DNA of 64,000 nucleotides from Lysinibacillus sp. FSL M8-0337 (GCF_038593855.1 NZ_CP151996.1:2914001-2978000), one strand, 5' to 3'. Shown: positions 1-9,522, counted from the stretch's first letter. Notes: generated by a model from the sequence alone, not told the origin. Translations and numbers: made by a program.

Positions 1-1933
1 GAATTTTTTGGACAAAAGAGCGATCAATTTTCAAACAATCAATTGGAAAATCTTTTAAATAGGATAGCGATGAATAACCAGTTCCAAAATCATCAACAGC
101 AATTGTCACGCCAAGCGCTTTTAATTGATGTAAAATCATCGTTATATGATCGATATTAATGGTCATACTTTCCGTTATTTCTAATTGTAAATATTTTGGG
201 TCTAAATCAGTTTCTTTAAGTACAGATTGAATCATCTCCACTAGATCTTGCTGAAATAATTGGCCTAAAGAAAGATTAACCGCTACTTTGATAGGTGGTA
301 AGCCTGCTTGTTCCCACTGCTTCACTTGTCTACACGCCGTTTCTAATACCCATTGTCCAATCGGAATAATGATACCGGACTCTTCGGCAATTGGAATAAA
401 CAAACCTGGTGAAATCATGCCCTTACTTGGGTGCTGCCAACGGACTAGTGCTTCAACCGATAATATATGCCCCGTCTGCAAATCTATTTGCGGTTGATAT
501 TCCACAAACAACTCACGATTTTCTAAAGCATGACGTAAATCATTTTCTAAAATAATTTTCTCTGTAATATCGCTAGACATGGAAGTTTCATAAAATACGA
601 TGCGTGAAGGTACTTTTCTCGCCTCCTGCATCGCATACACAGCAAACCTGACAAGCTCTTCTTCCTTGTAGGCATCAGTCGGGAATAAAGAAATGCCAAT
701 ATTCAAATGCCCATTTAAAGAAATATGTTGTATTTGGAAGGATTTCGCCATTGCCATTTGCAATTGTTTACAAAGATCCATTATTCGTTGTGTATGATTT
801 GCATCATCAATAAATACGATAAAATAATCTTCTCGAAGCATACTTAGTAAATACTGGTCAGGTAAAATATCCTTTAGTCTCTGAGCAACTTGACTAATTA
901 ATTTATCTGCATATGAACTACCTAGTGACGCTTTAATAGCTGAAATGCGCTCAATCTCTATAGCTAAAATAGCCTTCTTAACATTACATTTATATAAATT
1001 CTTATGTAATGTCTCCATTAAAAATCGTTCATTTGGTAAGTTTGTCACCTCGTTGTGATAAGCCATATAGTGCATCTTCTCTCTAGATTTCTCTAAATGT
1101 TTCTGCATTTCTATTAAATCCTGAAACGGTTTTTCAATGGACGAAAAATAAATTGCTTTAAAAAGCAGATAAAAAGAACACAATTGAAAAATATGTCCAA
1201 TAAAATTTTTAATATCGTAAACGTCACGATAAGTAGTAAAAAGAAAATCGCTAATGATTAAATAACTTGCACTACCTACCAACAAGAAAATAATGTTGGG
1301 TGCTACCTTGAATTTTTTTATTAATAAGTACATGATAAGAAAATGGCATGCCATTGCAACATACTGCAACGAATTTTTTAAAGGCGTTGGACCGACCCCT
1401 TCAACAACAAGTGGTGGAAGAACAGGAGTAGTCGGTATATATATAAGCATGAATAATCCAACAATGACAACAAATGGTGTACTATAAATGAACCATCGAT
1501 AAGTTTTATTAAGAATGGCTTTTTCCTTAATAAAAAATATGAGCAAGATACCACATGATAACACTAGCCTTCCAATAATATAAAACCATGTTGCAGCATA
1601 GGGGGTACTCTCCATAATAAAATGTGGCATCCCCTTATAAGAAAGTGCATGTGCAATTTCAATTAAGCTATACGTTAAAAATAACGCACCTATGTATAGA
1701 GTTCTATTAGATAGAATATAAGGTGTTGTTAACCATGATTGGATGGCAATCGTCATCGTCACAACAATGATCAAAATTTCTATTAGCAAATGAATCGAAA
1801 CATAATTGCTCTTTCCAAAAATCCCGTAAAATTCATCACTCCAAAAACCAATGATCATCAATAATACGCTAGAGAAAAATATGAATAGTATCCCTTTCCT
1901 AAATAAAGAAAAATGTTTATTTAATTCCCACAC
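1..1933 (-). CDS. MASE3-GGDEF-EAL membrane protein, probable c-di-GMP phosphodiesterase (3' end outside window)
   Basis: The open frame runs off the left edge, so the C-terminus of the EAL domain is missing. About 240 N-terminal residues form several hydrophobic segments with the MASE3 hallmark HALSYKGMP. A GGDEF-like domain follows (VTNLPNERFL), but the GGDEF signature site reads SMLREDYF, so cyclase activity is probably lost. The EAL domain is well formed: the EAL triplet sits near residue 494 in SVEALVRW, preceded by EYQPQIDL and followed by PIAEESGIIIPIGQWVL. By family knowledge such proteins hydrolyse c-di-GMP; here the degenerate GGDEF may be a GTP sensor (inference). I chose the GTG at 1933 because AGGG lies about six bases upstream; an in-frame GTG at 1951 has no RBS. 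Confidence 0.85.
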   Translation of the reverse strand, partial: MWELNKHFSLFRKGILFIFFSSVLLMIIGFWSDEFYGIFGKSNYVSIHLLIEILIIVVTMTIAIQSWLTTPYILSNRTLYIGALFLTYSLIEIAHALSYKGMPHFIMESTPYAATWFYIIGRLVLSCGILLIFFIKEKAILNKTYRWFIYSTPFVVIVGLFMLIYIPTTPVLPPLVVEGVGPTPLKNSLQYVAMACHFLIMYLLIKKFKVAPNIIFLLVGSASYLIISDFLFTTYRDVYDIKNFIGHIFQLCSFYLLFKAIYFSSIEKPFQDLIEMQKHLEKSREKMHYMAYHNEVTNLPNERFLMETLHKNLYKCNVKKAILAIEIERISAIKASLGSSYADKLISQVAQRLKDILPDQYLLSMLREDYFIVFIDDANHTQRIMDLCKQLQMAMAKSFQIQHISLNGHLNIGISLFPTDAYKEEELVRFAVYAMQEARKVPSRIVFYETSMSSDITEKIILENDLRHALENRELFVEYQPQIDLQTGHILSVEALVRWQHPSKGMISPGLFIPIAEESGIIIPIGQWVLETACRQVKQWEQAGLPPIKVAVNLSLGQLFQQDLVEMIQSVLKETDLDPKYLQLEITESMTINIDHITMILHQLKALGVTIAVDDFGTGYSSLSYLKDFPIDCLKIDRSFVQKI

Positions 1934-2146
1934 GATGATCCCTACTTTCACTTGGCTGATAACCGCTACTTTATAAAATTCATTATGTATAAATAATTTT
2001 GAGATGATTCTACTAATAGATTACCATGATATACCTAAAATTCAATCAAAGAAAAATGGATAAAATGTTTCAACTGTTGAAAAAAGGAAGAAGACTGAAA
2101 ATATCCCCACAATTAACGAGTTTATCTTCAGTCTTAAATGTTCATA

Positions 2147-2848
2147 TTATGAAAATACATAACTATCCATATTATCAATGGTATTTTGGATCGCATCTTT
2201 AAGCGATCGTTGATGCTCACCGCAAGAAGCAATGGCTTCCTCTAATGCAATCGATGCATTAGCTATAAATGGTGCCATCTGTAAATCTTTTGCAAGCTGA
2301 ATTAATACAAGGGCTTTATTCCATTTCCAGCGAGCATTTGTCGGATCTAAGTCAATCGCTTGCTCTAAATAAGCAAGTGCATCAAAAGGCATCCAACCAA
2401 AACGATGCATCGTCTGACCTGTTATGCCCCAATACAAAGCCTTATTAGGATTTGCTTTCACTGCCTGCTTGAAGCAATGGACGCTCTCATTGTAATGATG
2501 GGCAAATAAAAACAGCTCGCCCTGCGTAAAAAATGATTGTGCCTTTTCATTAGCTGAACCCGATTTAGCCATTTCCTCTAGCGCTTTCACTCGCTTCGCA
2601 AATGCCGCTTCATCTTTTATAGCACGTATTTCTAAAACATCATCTGATTCCGGATAACTTTCATTCGCCCGTTCACTATGCTGTGTTTCCACGAAAAGTG
2701 TTGGCTTCGGCAATGTAGCAACATCGTACTCATCCAACAAGGTAATATATTTAGTAGCTAACTCCTTATCAGGCCCATCTGCAACTTGCAAAGCAGCCTT
2801 ATAACATTTCATCAGCTCTCCATTATAAAAATATTCTTCCATTGTCAT
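2147..2848 (-). CDS. TPR-repeat protein
   Basis: This is a soluble 233-residue protein of unknown role. Helical TPR-like repeats are visible from about residue 100 onward, for example AQSFFTQGELFLFAHHYNES, then SVHCFKQAVKANPNKALYW, then DALAYLEQAIDLDPTNARW, with the usual A/L/Y spacing and the DP-N turn. TPRs bind protein partners; nothing in the sequence names the partner. The start ATG at 2848 follows GGAGG (2857-2861) by eight bases. It is a single-gene unit on the minus strand downstream of the thioredoxin gene, from which it is separated by a terminator hairpin. Confidence 0.75.
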   Translation of the reverse strand: MTMEEYFYNGELMKCYKAALQVADGPDKELATKYITLLDEYDVATLPKPTLFVETQHSERANESYPESDDVLEIRAIKDEAAFAKRVKALEEMAKSGSANEKAQSFFTQGELFLFAHHYNESVHCFKQAVKANPNKALYWGITGQTMHRFGWMPFDALAYLEQAIDLDPTNARWKWNKALVLIQLAKDLQMAPFIANASIALEEAIASCGEHQRSLKDAIQNTIDNMDSYVFS

Positions 2849-2954
2849 CCATTCTTCCTCCAGTTTTCATACACCTCATTCTATATAGTATATATTATAC
2901 ATACTTCACTCTGTAAAGCACCCTCCATTTCATTTGCTATCTATTCGAACAAAA

Positions 2955-2983
2955 AAGAGACTGTCCCATTGGTTCAGTCTCTT
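2955..2983 (-). terminator. Rho-independent terminator of the thioredoxin-like gene
   Basis: AAGAGACTG pairs with CAGTCTCTT around an 11-base loop, and the minus strand continues into a run of T. It lies just after the stop codon of the 2991-3470 gene. Confidence 0.8.
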
Positions 2984-2990
2984 CTGTGCG

Positions 2991-3470
2991 TTATTTTTTT
3001 AATACTTCTTTATCTAAGAAAGCTCGTAAATCTTCTTCAGCTAATGCCCCTACAAAACGTGCAGTTTCTTTGCCATCTTCAAAACGAATAAAAGTTGGCG
3101 TTGCTTCGAGATTATACTTGTTCCATAAATTTTCATATTCATATACGTTTAATTGGGCAATATTTACGCCTAAATCATCTGCAATCGGCATTAATACGGG
3201 TGTGAATGCTTGACAGTGGACACAAACTGGACTAAAGAAATACGCATTGACATCTTCCCCAGCTTTAATCTTCTTTTCTAGCTCATCAGGCAACATAATA
3301 TTTTGGTAATTTTCATCATCTAATTGGTCAATTGTTTCTTGTTTTAGATTTTTGTCACCGTATGGATTATTCGCACTTGCCAGTTTGTTTTTGTTCGATA
3401 CATTTGTAAGTACAATAATCGCTGCAAACAAAACAACAATAACCGAACCAATAATTAGTAGCTTTTTCAA
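2991..3470 (-). CDS. Membrane-anchored thioredoxin-family protein
   Basis: The 159-residue protein has one N-terminal transmembrane segment (residues 4-24, KLLIIGSVIVVLFAAIIV) and a thioredoxin fold outside the membrane. The active site is CVHC at residues 83-86 within FFSPVCVHCQAF, and the cis-proline is in TPTFIRF. It should act in thiol-disulfide exchange on the outer face of the cytoplasmic membrane; the redox partner is not encoded nearby. The 50-residue linker between the membrane segment and the fold is charged. The variant dipeptide VH between the cysteines resembles PH of DsbA more than GP of thioredoxin, which may mean an oxidising role (inference). Confidence 0.88.
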   Translation of the reverse strand: MKKLLIIGSVIVVLFAAIIVLTNVSNKNKLASANNPYGDKNLKQETIDQLDDENYQNIMLPDELEKKIKAGEDVNAYFFSPVCVHCQAFTPVLMPIADDLGVNIAQLNVYEYENLWNKYNLEATPTFIRFEDGKETARFVGALAEEDLRAFLDKEVLKK

Positions 3471-3663
3471 TTAAACTCCTCCGATTTCACATAAAAAATG
3501 TCCTACTTTTAGTGTATTTGGAATTGATTATAAAGTGTTTTTAGAACCTAGTAAACTAATTCGTCTTTCATAGTAAGTTTTCGCACAATTCAAACATAAT
3601 TTAGTGTATTTATGGAAACCTACTTACTATAATGCTCAAAATGAATTTGGAGTGAAATTTACT

Positions 3664-5976
3664 ATGAAACCTACTTTCCAACATGTTTTTCGAATTTATA
3701 AAAGTGATATCTTAAATATAGTATCAAACTGGGTAGTTGCTGTCATTGTTGGTGGGCTCATTTTTTTACCTTCTTTGTATGCATGGTTGAATATCTATGC
3801 TTCGATGGATCCATACGCGCACACGGCAAATATGAAAATTGCCGTTGTCAATGAAGATGATGGCACTACGATTAAAGGTGAAAATTTAAACATTGGAAAG
3901 GAATTAATGAGCAATTTACAAGTAAACAATAGCTTTTCGTGGTATTTTCCCCCAAGGCAAGAAGCACTCGATTCATTAAACAATGGTGATTATTTTGCAG
4001 TACTTATCGTTCCTAACGATTTTTCCAAAAAGCTCACATCTATTTTGACCGATCAACCTACAAAAGCGCATATTGATTATTATGTAAATGAAAAAATTAA
4101 TCCTATTGCTCCCAAAATTACAGGTAAAGGCGCCAGTGTTATTACCCAACAAGTTTCGAGTGAATTTATCTCAACAGTCAATGGCACACTTTTTTCTATG
4201 TTTAATACCATAGGCATTGAAATCGAACACGATATTCCAGATTTCAAAAAATTCGAACATTATATTTTCACAATTGAACAGCATCTTCCAGATATTGAAT
4301 CATTTTTAGCTCAAACCGCACAAGGTGGAAAAGATGCTGAAAAATTATTGGACACCACTATCAGTGAAATACCCGAGATAGAAAAAATAACAGCTAGCGG
4401 TCTTACAACTATCCAAAATGGTTTACAGCTGATAAATGAGGCAGATACGCTGTTCTCGCAGCTTTCACCCATTGTAAAAGAAGATTTAGAAAGCGTACAA
4501 ACAATTGCTCAACAGTTCTCACAGCTTTTAGAGCAATTGCAAACTATCCGGACAGATACAGCTACCTTAGCAAAATCTAAAGACGAACTGCAAAAGCAGT
4601 TAACATCTTCACAAGATAAGGTAAATAGTAGTATTCAAACGTTGGAAGCTTTACAGAAGTTAACACAGGCAGATGCCTCCTCTCGTAAACAACTGGAAAA
4701 CTCGCTCGAAACGGTGATTTCATCGCTTCAACAGGAGCAATCGAACGATGTTATCGCTCTATTAGATAATAAAGGTATTATTCAGCAATTGGAGTCCATA
4801 CAAGGAAAGTTACAAGCAAATCCTATTGCTAGTGACTCTATGATTAATGTGCTCTCTACATTACGTCAACTAAGTTCGCTCGTAACGGATGTCTCAAATA
4901 AAGTACAACAATTCAATAATATCGACGAGCAAACAGTGAAAAAAGATATTGCCGCAGTTCAAAAAATGGCTCAAGATGCTGCAAATCATTTAAATCAGTT
5001 TCTTAATTACTATTCAGATAAACTGGAACCACAAATTCATACAACCTTGAATGCTGCAAAGGATACATTAACAAATGCATCTACTATGCTAACGAAGGTG
5101 CAAAGCTCCATTCCACAGGCAAAACAACGGTTAAGCAATGCAAAAAATACGTTAGTTACAGCCAATCAGGCTATAGCTACTATTCAATCTGACTTCCCTA
5201 CGCTAAGTACTAAAATTATTGACCTTGCTAATAAGCTACGGACATTAGAAAACGAAACCGATATCTCTGAAATCGTTCAATTGTTAAAAAATGATGTTGA
5301 AGCAGAGCGAGATTTTTTTGAAGAACCAGTCAAACTAGCAGAACATAGAATATTCCCAATTGCAAATTACGGAACAGCCATGACACCATTTTATACCGTT
5401 TTATCTATTTGGGTCGGTTGTTTGTTGCTTATTTCTCTTCTTGCAGTGAATATTCACGACAACCCACAATATAGCATTCGTGAAATTTATTTTGGGCGAT
5501 TAATGACTTTTGCAACTATATCCATTATACAAACATTGATTATTACAATTGGTGATGTTTTACTATTAGACGTCTCCATTCGTGCGCCTCTTTACTTTAT
5601 TCTTTTTGGTTTGATCATTAGTTTTGTTTTTATTACAGTGGTCTACACGCTAGTATCCGTATTTGGAAATGTAGGAAAGGCATTAGCCATTGTGATGTTG
5701 GTCTTACAAATTGCTGGTTCTGGCGGTACCTATCCCGTTGAATTGTTACCGAAGTTTTTCCAAGTAATTAATCCATTTTTACCGTTTACTTATGCAATCG
5801 GCATGATGCGTGAAGCAGTTGGTGGCATCATTTGGTCCAAAATATGGATAGACCTTGCATTCTTACTAAGCTTCTGGCTAGTTTTTCTGTTGTTTGGCTT
5901 GTTCTTAAAAAAATTGCTAGGCGAAAAAATGGAACTTTTAATGAACAAAACACGCGGATTAGATATTTTTCACTAA
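3664..5976 (+). CDS. YhgE/Pip-family membrane protein (ABC-2-like)
   Basis: This is a 770-residue protein of the YhgE/phage-infection-protein (Pip) family. An N-terminal transmembrane helix (VVAVIVGGLIFLPSLYAWLN) is followed by the conserved extracellular start KIAVVNEDDG. A long central region (about residues 200-560) rich in Q, N, L and E is predicted coiled coil. The C-terminal 200 residues carry five or six hydrophobic helices of the ABC-2 permease type. No ATPase gene is adjacent. The frame opens at a GTG at 3604 without an RBS; I prefer the ATG at 3664, which follows TTGGAG and begins MKPTFQHVFRIYKSD. In Lactococcus Pip is a phage receptor, and in other genera relatives belong to type VII secretion contexts; the role here is not determinable. 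Confidence 0.85.
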   Translation: MKPTFQHVFRIYKSDILNIVSNWVVAVIVGGLIFLPSLYAWLNIYASMDPYAHTANMKIAVVNEDDGTTIKGENLNIGKELMSNLQVNNSFSWYFPPRQEALDSLNNGDYFAVLIVPNDFSKKLTSILTDQPTKAHIDYYVNEKINPIAPKITGKGASVITQQVSSEFISTVNGTLFSMFNTIGIEIEHDIPDFKKFEHYIFTIEQHLPDIESFLAQTAQGGKDAEKLLDTTISEIPEIEKITASGLTTIQNGLQLINEADTLFSQLSPIVKEDLESVQTIAQQFSQLLEQLQTIRTDTATLAKSKDELQKQLTSSQDKVNSSIQTLEALQKLTQADASSRKQLENSLETVISSLQQEQSNDVIALLDNKGIIQQLESIQGKLQANPIASDSMINVLSTLRQLSSLVTDVSNKVQQFNNIDEQTVKKDIAAVQKMAQDAANHLNQFLNYYSDKLEPQIHTTLNAAKDTLTNASTMLTKVQSSIPQAKQRLSNAKNTLVTANQAIATIQSDFPTLSTKIIDLANKLRTLENETDISEIVQLLKNDVEAERDFFEEPVKLAEHRIFPIANYGTAMTPFYTVLSIWVGCLLLISLLAVNIHDNPQYSIREIYFGRLMTFATISIIQTLIITIGDVLLLDVSIRAPLYFILFGLIISFVFITVVYTLVSVFGNVGKALAIVMLVLQIAGSGGTYPVELLPKFFQVINPFLPFTYAIGMMREAVGGIIWSKIWIDLAFLLSFWLVFLLFGLFLKKLLGEKMELLMNKTRGLDIFH

Positions 5977-6014
5977 TTTGTGACCACCCTTGCTATAAAT
6001 ATTGACGCGACCAA

Positions 6015-6023
6015 TGTTATAAT
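6015..6023 (+). promoter_or_regulatory. Extended -10 promoter for the PCYCGC lipoprotein gene
   Basis: TGTTATAAT is a perfect -10 hexamer (6018-6023) with the TGn extension. There is no convincing -35 at 17 bp. It lies 33 bases ahead of the TTG start and its AGGAGG. Confidence 0.6.
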
Positions 6024-6055
6024 GGAAATATTGTAAACATGTAGGAGGCGTTTTT

Positions 6056-6565
6056 TTGAAAAAGCTAATATCCATTTTTACGTTGTTATTGCTCGTGTTA
6101 AGTGCTTGCGGGACTGACAAACAAGCGACTGAAGAACAGCCAAAAGATACTCAAAATGAAGCATCACATGATGGACATGCTCATGTGACAGGAGATATTC
6201 AGGAAGAGACAGCAAGTGCTGATGTCCTGCCGACATTTTTAGATAGCCAATCTGAAAATATTCGCTTAGTCTACCAAATAGCTGGACAATCAACCGAAAT
6301 TTTAGAATGGATGCCATGCTACTGTGGCTGTGGAGAATCTGTTGGACATAAAAGTAATTTAAACTGCTTTATCCAAGAAAAAAGGCAAGATGGAACAATT
6401 GTATGGGATGATCATGGCACACGTTGCGCTGTTTGTTTGGAAATCGCACTACAATCAGCAAAAATGCATAAAGATGGCATGACTCTAAAAGAAATCCGCC
6501 AAACAATTGATGAAACATACAAAAATGGTTATGCAAAACCAACTCCAACGGAAATGCCTGCATAA
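6056..6565 (+). CDS. PCYCGC-motif lipoprotein
   Basis: A 169-residue exported lipoprotein: a basic hydrophobic signal ends in the lipobox LSAC, with the lipidated Cys at residue 18. A short His/Asp-rich linker (SHDGHAHV) follows. The mature domain carries the family signature PCYCGCG (residues 87-93), then GHKSNLNCF and a second cysteine pair CAVC (124-127). These clustered cysteines suggest metal binding or a disulfide network; the family is common in Bacillaceae and has no established function. The TTG start at 6056 is chosen because AGGAGG lies seven bases upstream. A terminator-bearing repeat follows immediately. Confidence 0.85.
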   Translation: MKKLISIFTLLLLVLSACGTDKQATEEQPKDTQNEASHDGHAHVTGDIQEETASADVLPTFLDSQSENIRLVYQIAGQSTEILEWMPCYCGCGESVGHKSNLNCFIQEKRQDGTIVWDDHGTRCAVCLEIALQSAKMHKDGMTLKEIRQTIDETYKNGYAKPTPTEMPA

Positions 6566-6571
6566 GATGCT

Positions 6572-6897
6572 GACACAAAAAGGAAAAGTGTTAGATTGAC
6601 AACCCATCAATCTAACACTTTTTTGCTGTGCCTTTGTTGTCCGCTTCGGCGGTGCTTTCCGCTCAGCACAGTAAGCCGTAACCCTCGCTAACGCGGAATG
6701 CCAGCGTCTTACGCTGTGTGCGTTCTGAGCTAGAGCCACCGCCTCCGCTACCAACAACTAGTGAACCCTTCTAAATTTTATTTATTGCAAAAGCAGAATA
6801 GCTAAATTAGCTAAGTTCTCCATATAGCAAAAATTTATGAATACCTTTCCTCTGCTCCTTAAATATTTTAGTTATGCCCCAGCCTCTTTTTTTGCTG
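6572..6897 (+). repeat. GC-rich dispersed intergenic repeat, copy A (about 325 bp)
   Basis: This stretch is strongly similar over its whole length to 36205-36516. It opens with a terminator hairpin (AAAAGTGTTAGATTGA pairing with TCAATCTAACACTTTT, 6584-6622, then T6). A GC-rich core (about 6634-6758) follows whose two ends are imperfect inverted repeats (TTGTTG..GGCGGTG and CACCGCC..CAACAAC). An AT-rich tail follows that shares AGCAAAAATTTA and CTTTCCTCTG with copy B. It sits right after the PCYCGC stop codon. No ORF in it looks real. It resembles a small non-coding mobile element or a structured RNA with its own terminator. Confidence 0.85.
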
Positions 6898-6950
6898 TGG
6901 TCTTTGTCTGCTATGCATTTACTTTTAAAGGTGTACTGGCAATCAAATCG

Positions 6951-7487
6951 TTATTTAACGAGTTGTAACACCGTTTTAAAATGTGGATGATCCGCTCTTT
7001 GTAAAAGCTCATATAAAATCATTTCTGTGCTCGTTGGCAATATACCTAGTGCCTTCATTTTATCTAGCCCAATTTCCTTATTGGCTTTTGTGCGAGAGGA
7101 CACCGCATCCACAACTACTTCCACTTCAAAGCCCTGTTCTTTCAGTTGTCTTGCTGTTTGATAAACGCAAATATGCGCTTCAATACCTGTCACGATAAAT
7201 TGGTTACGACCACTTGCTTTAACTGCATCGATAAAAGCTTGCTCTTGACAAGCACTAAAAGCCATTTTGGCCATCGGGGCCCCCTGAAGATGTTGCGCTA
7301 TTTCTAATGCAGTTCCACCTAAACGACTTGGATTTTGTTCAAGCCATAACACAGGGACATCCAAAGCCTCCATCGCTTGTACTAGTTTTGCTACATTTTG
7401 AATGACTGTTTCACTATCTTCTACAATCGTTGCTAATTTGCCTTGGACATCCACAACAATCAGACTTGCTTGTTCTACTGTAAACAT
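6951..7487 (-). CDS. Isochorismatase-family cysteine hydrolase
   Basis: A 178-residue single-domain protein of the isochorismatase-like superfamily. The catalytic triad is visible as D13 (SLIVVDVQ), K74 (PMAKMAFSA) and C107 (GIEAHICVYQT). The length and the GIEAHICVYQT motif match the YcaC-like amidohydrolase branch rather than true isochorismatases, which act on aryl carrier systems. The natural substrate is unknown for most of this branch. It is transcribed alone, divergently from serC, and the 241-bp gap between them contains one copy of a short dispersed repeat. Confidence 0.85.
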   Translation of the reverse strand: MFTVEQASLIVVDVQGKLATIVEDSETVIQNVAKLVQAMEALDVPVLWLEQNPSRLGGTALEIAQHLQGAPMAKMAFSACQEQAFIDAVKASGRNQFIVTGIEAHICVYQTARQLKEQGFEVEVVVDAVSSRTKANKEIGLDKMKALGILPTSTEMILYELLQRADHPHFKTVLQLVK

Positions 7488-7576
7488 ACATACACCCCTT
7501 TCACTATTTCTTACCTTTCAGTATACCGAAATTTTTTTCTCTATGTAATTTTTCATCAATATGCAATACATAAAAC

Positions 7577-7610
7577 AAATTGTGTGCGAATTGTGTGCGT
7601 GCCTGACACT
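7577..7610 (+). repeat. 34-bp dispersed repeat, copy 1
   Basis: It begins AAATTGTGTGCGAATTG and ends GCCTGACACT. It matches 47938-47971 at 29 of 34 positions, and its right part matches 48986-49007. It lies between two divergent genes. Confidence 0.7.
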
Positions 7611-7728
7611 AAAATGCTCGTTTTCATCGTACATAAATAAAAAATTGAGAATTTTGTTTTTTCTCTTGAAAATTAAGTTATAATCCAATAAAGGTGCTTT
7701 TATTAAACAAAACAAGGAGTGTACCATT

Positions 7729-8817
7729 TTGACACAACGAGCATACAATTTTAACGCAGGTCCTTCTGCACTACCCCTAGAAGTATTAGAAAACGCTCAA
7801 CAACAATTAGTAAACTTCCGTAATTCAGGTATGTCGATTATGGAAATGAGTCACCGTAGTGCAATTTTCGACGAAGTACATAACGAGGCAATTGCTCTAT
7901 TAAAAAAACTTTATGCTATTCCAGAAAACTATGAAGTATTATTTTTACAAGGTGGGGCAAGCCTTCAATTCACAATGGTACCGATGAACTTCCTCCAAGC
8001 CGATAAAAAAGCAAGCTATGTATTATCTGGTTCATGGTCAGAAAAAGCATTCAAAGAAGCTAAATTATTCGGTACACCTGTTGAAGCAGCAAGCACAAAG
8101 GAAAATAATTATCGTAATATCCCAGCATTATCAGATATTCAATTTAATGAAGACGATGCATATGTGCACATTACTTCTAACAATACAATTTACGGTACTC
8201 AATGGAAAGAATTCCCTGAAACAGGTAATGTTCCTTTAGTAGCAGATATGTCAAGTGACATCCTATCTAAACCTGTAGACGTAAGTAAATTTGGCATCAT
8301 CTATGCTGGTGCGCAAAAAAACCTTGGTCCTTCTGGTGTAACAGTCGTTATTATTCGCAAGGATTTACTAGAAAAAGCAAATAAAGAAATTCCAACAATG
8401 CTTAAATATACAACACATGCGGACGGTAACTCATTATATAATACACCACCAACATTCGGTATCTACATGTTAGGTGAAGTATTGAAATGGGTGGAAGCTA
8501 AAGGTGGCGTCGAAGCTGTTGCTAAACTTAATGAAGCAAAAGCACAAGTCATTTACGATGCAATCGATAATAGCAATGGCTTTTATAAAGGTCACGCAAC
8601 GCCAGAAAGCCGTTCATTAATGAACATCACGTTCCGCGTCGCTGATGAAGAACTTGAAAAACAATTCCTAGCTGAAGCAAAAGCAGCTGGATTTATCGGT
8701 TTAAATGGTCACCGCTCAGTAGGTGGTTGCCGTGCATCAACATATAATGCTGTGCCATTAGAGACTTGCGAAGCACTTCGCGATTTCATGGTAGCATTCC
8801 AACAAAAACACCAATAA
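7729..8817 (+). CDS. serC: Phosphoserine aminotransferase
   Basis: A 362-residue fold-type I PLP enzyme that converts 3-phosphohydroxypyruvate and glutamate to phosphoserine in serine biosynthesis; it also serves pyridoxal phosphate synthesis in some bacteria. The N-terminal NFNAGPSALP, the central FLQGGASLQF and the PLP lysine in GAQKNLGPSG (about residue 197) are all canonical, as is the C-terminal GHRSVGGCRAS. The start is TTG at 7729, fixed by AAGGAG about ten bases upstream and by alignment with the family N-terminus. It is a single gene ended by a strong terminator; serA and serB are not nearby. Confidence 0.97.
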   Translation: MTQRAYNFNAGPSALPLEVLENAQQQLVNFRNSGMSIMEMSHRSAIFDEVHNEAIALLKKLYAIPENYEVLFLQGGASLQFTMVPMNFLQADKKASYVLSGSWSEKAFKEAKLFGTPVEAASTKENNYRNIPALSDIQFNEDDAYVHITSNNTIYGTQWKEFPETGNVPLVADMSSDILSKPVDVSKFGIIYAGAQKNLGPSGVTVVIIRKDLLEKANKEIPTMLKYTTHADGNSLYNTPPTFGIYMLGEVLKWVEAKGGVEAVAKLNEAKAQVIYDAIDNSNGFYKGHATPESRSLMNITFRVADEELEKQFLAEAKAAGFIGLNGHRSVGGCRASTYNAVPLETCEALRDFMVAFQQKHQ

Positions 8818-8823
8818 TGAAAC

Positions 8824-8862
8824 AACGACGAATGCTTGTAAAAATAACAGCATTCGTCGTTT
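8824..8862 (+). terminator. Terminator of serC
   Basis: AACGACGAATGCT pairs with AGCATTCGTCGTT, followed by TTCTTTTTTT. The rest of 8870-9128 is AT-rich with no supported gene. Confidence 0.92.
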
Positions 8863-9128
8863 CTTTTTTTAAAATGTATGTTCTGCTGTTTAAACATAAC
8901 ATTCTTTCCTATTTCCCCACTAATAGACTTCTATCTCTATGACAACCATATCGGTACAATCACACCTTTGCCATATAAAATAAACTTTAACAACATTTAT
9001 TAAAAGAAAAAAATAGTTTTTTCTTTGTTTATCGGACATATTACCACCCTCCATTCTTCAACAAAACATAGATTATTAGTGTAAGGCAATAGCTTTACAT
9101 TAAGTGATGGAGAAAGGAGGTAATATGA

Positions 9129-9458
9129 ATGGAAGATAGACGTTATGCTACTCATATGAACTGGGCTCCTTGTAAATGCCATAAACCTTGCAAATGTAGC
9201 CACAAAAAAGAACATGAATGTAAAGAAGAGAAATGCCACAAAGCAGTGAACAACTGCAGAAGCTGTATCTGTGAGCAATTAAGAAAATTAGAAGTTGGAG
9301 CTGTAGTTGATGTTTTATTAGCAGGTACTTTCCTTCGTTTGACTTTTGTGAGCTTCAATGCACGAAATTGCTGTGCTTATTTCCTAGAAGCTGGTTCAAC
9401 ATCACCACTTATTATCGATTGCAAAAAAATAGATGCTATCCGTATAGTAAGAGCATAG
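9129..9458 (+). CDS. Small Cys/His-rich protein of unknown function
   Basis: A 109-residue protein with no signal peptide or membrane segment. Residues 1-50 contain nine cysteines and five histidines in a CxC/CxxxCxC pattern (CKCHKPCKCSHKKEHEC), typical of metal binding or of cross-linked spore-coat proteins. The C-terminal half (LEVGAVVDVLLAGTFLRLTF then CCAYF) is a compact beta-rich domain that I do not recognise. AGGAGG lies nine bases before the ATG at 9129. The gene converges on zur, whose terminator lies between them. A spore-coat or zinc-handling role is possible from composition and position, but neither is demonstrated. Confidence 0.7.
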   Translation: MEDRRYATHMNWAPCKCHKPCKCSHKKEHECKEEKCHKAVNNCRSCICEQLRKLEVGAVVDVLLAGTFLRLTFVSFNARNCCAYFLEAGSTSPLIIDCKKIDAIRIVRA

Positions 9459-9522
9459 TAGCCTTCTTTCATTAAATGGAGTATACCCTTTCCTTCTAAA
9501 CATACTCCTTTGATATAAGTAA

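Noticed and set aside
9129-9458. CotY/CotZ-type coat protein
   Set aside because: Cys-rich but much shorter, and none of the conserved CotZ/ExsY segments could be recognised; left as unknown.
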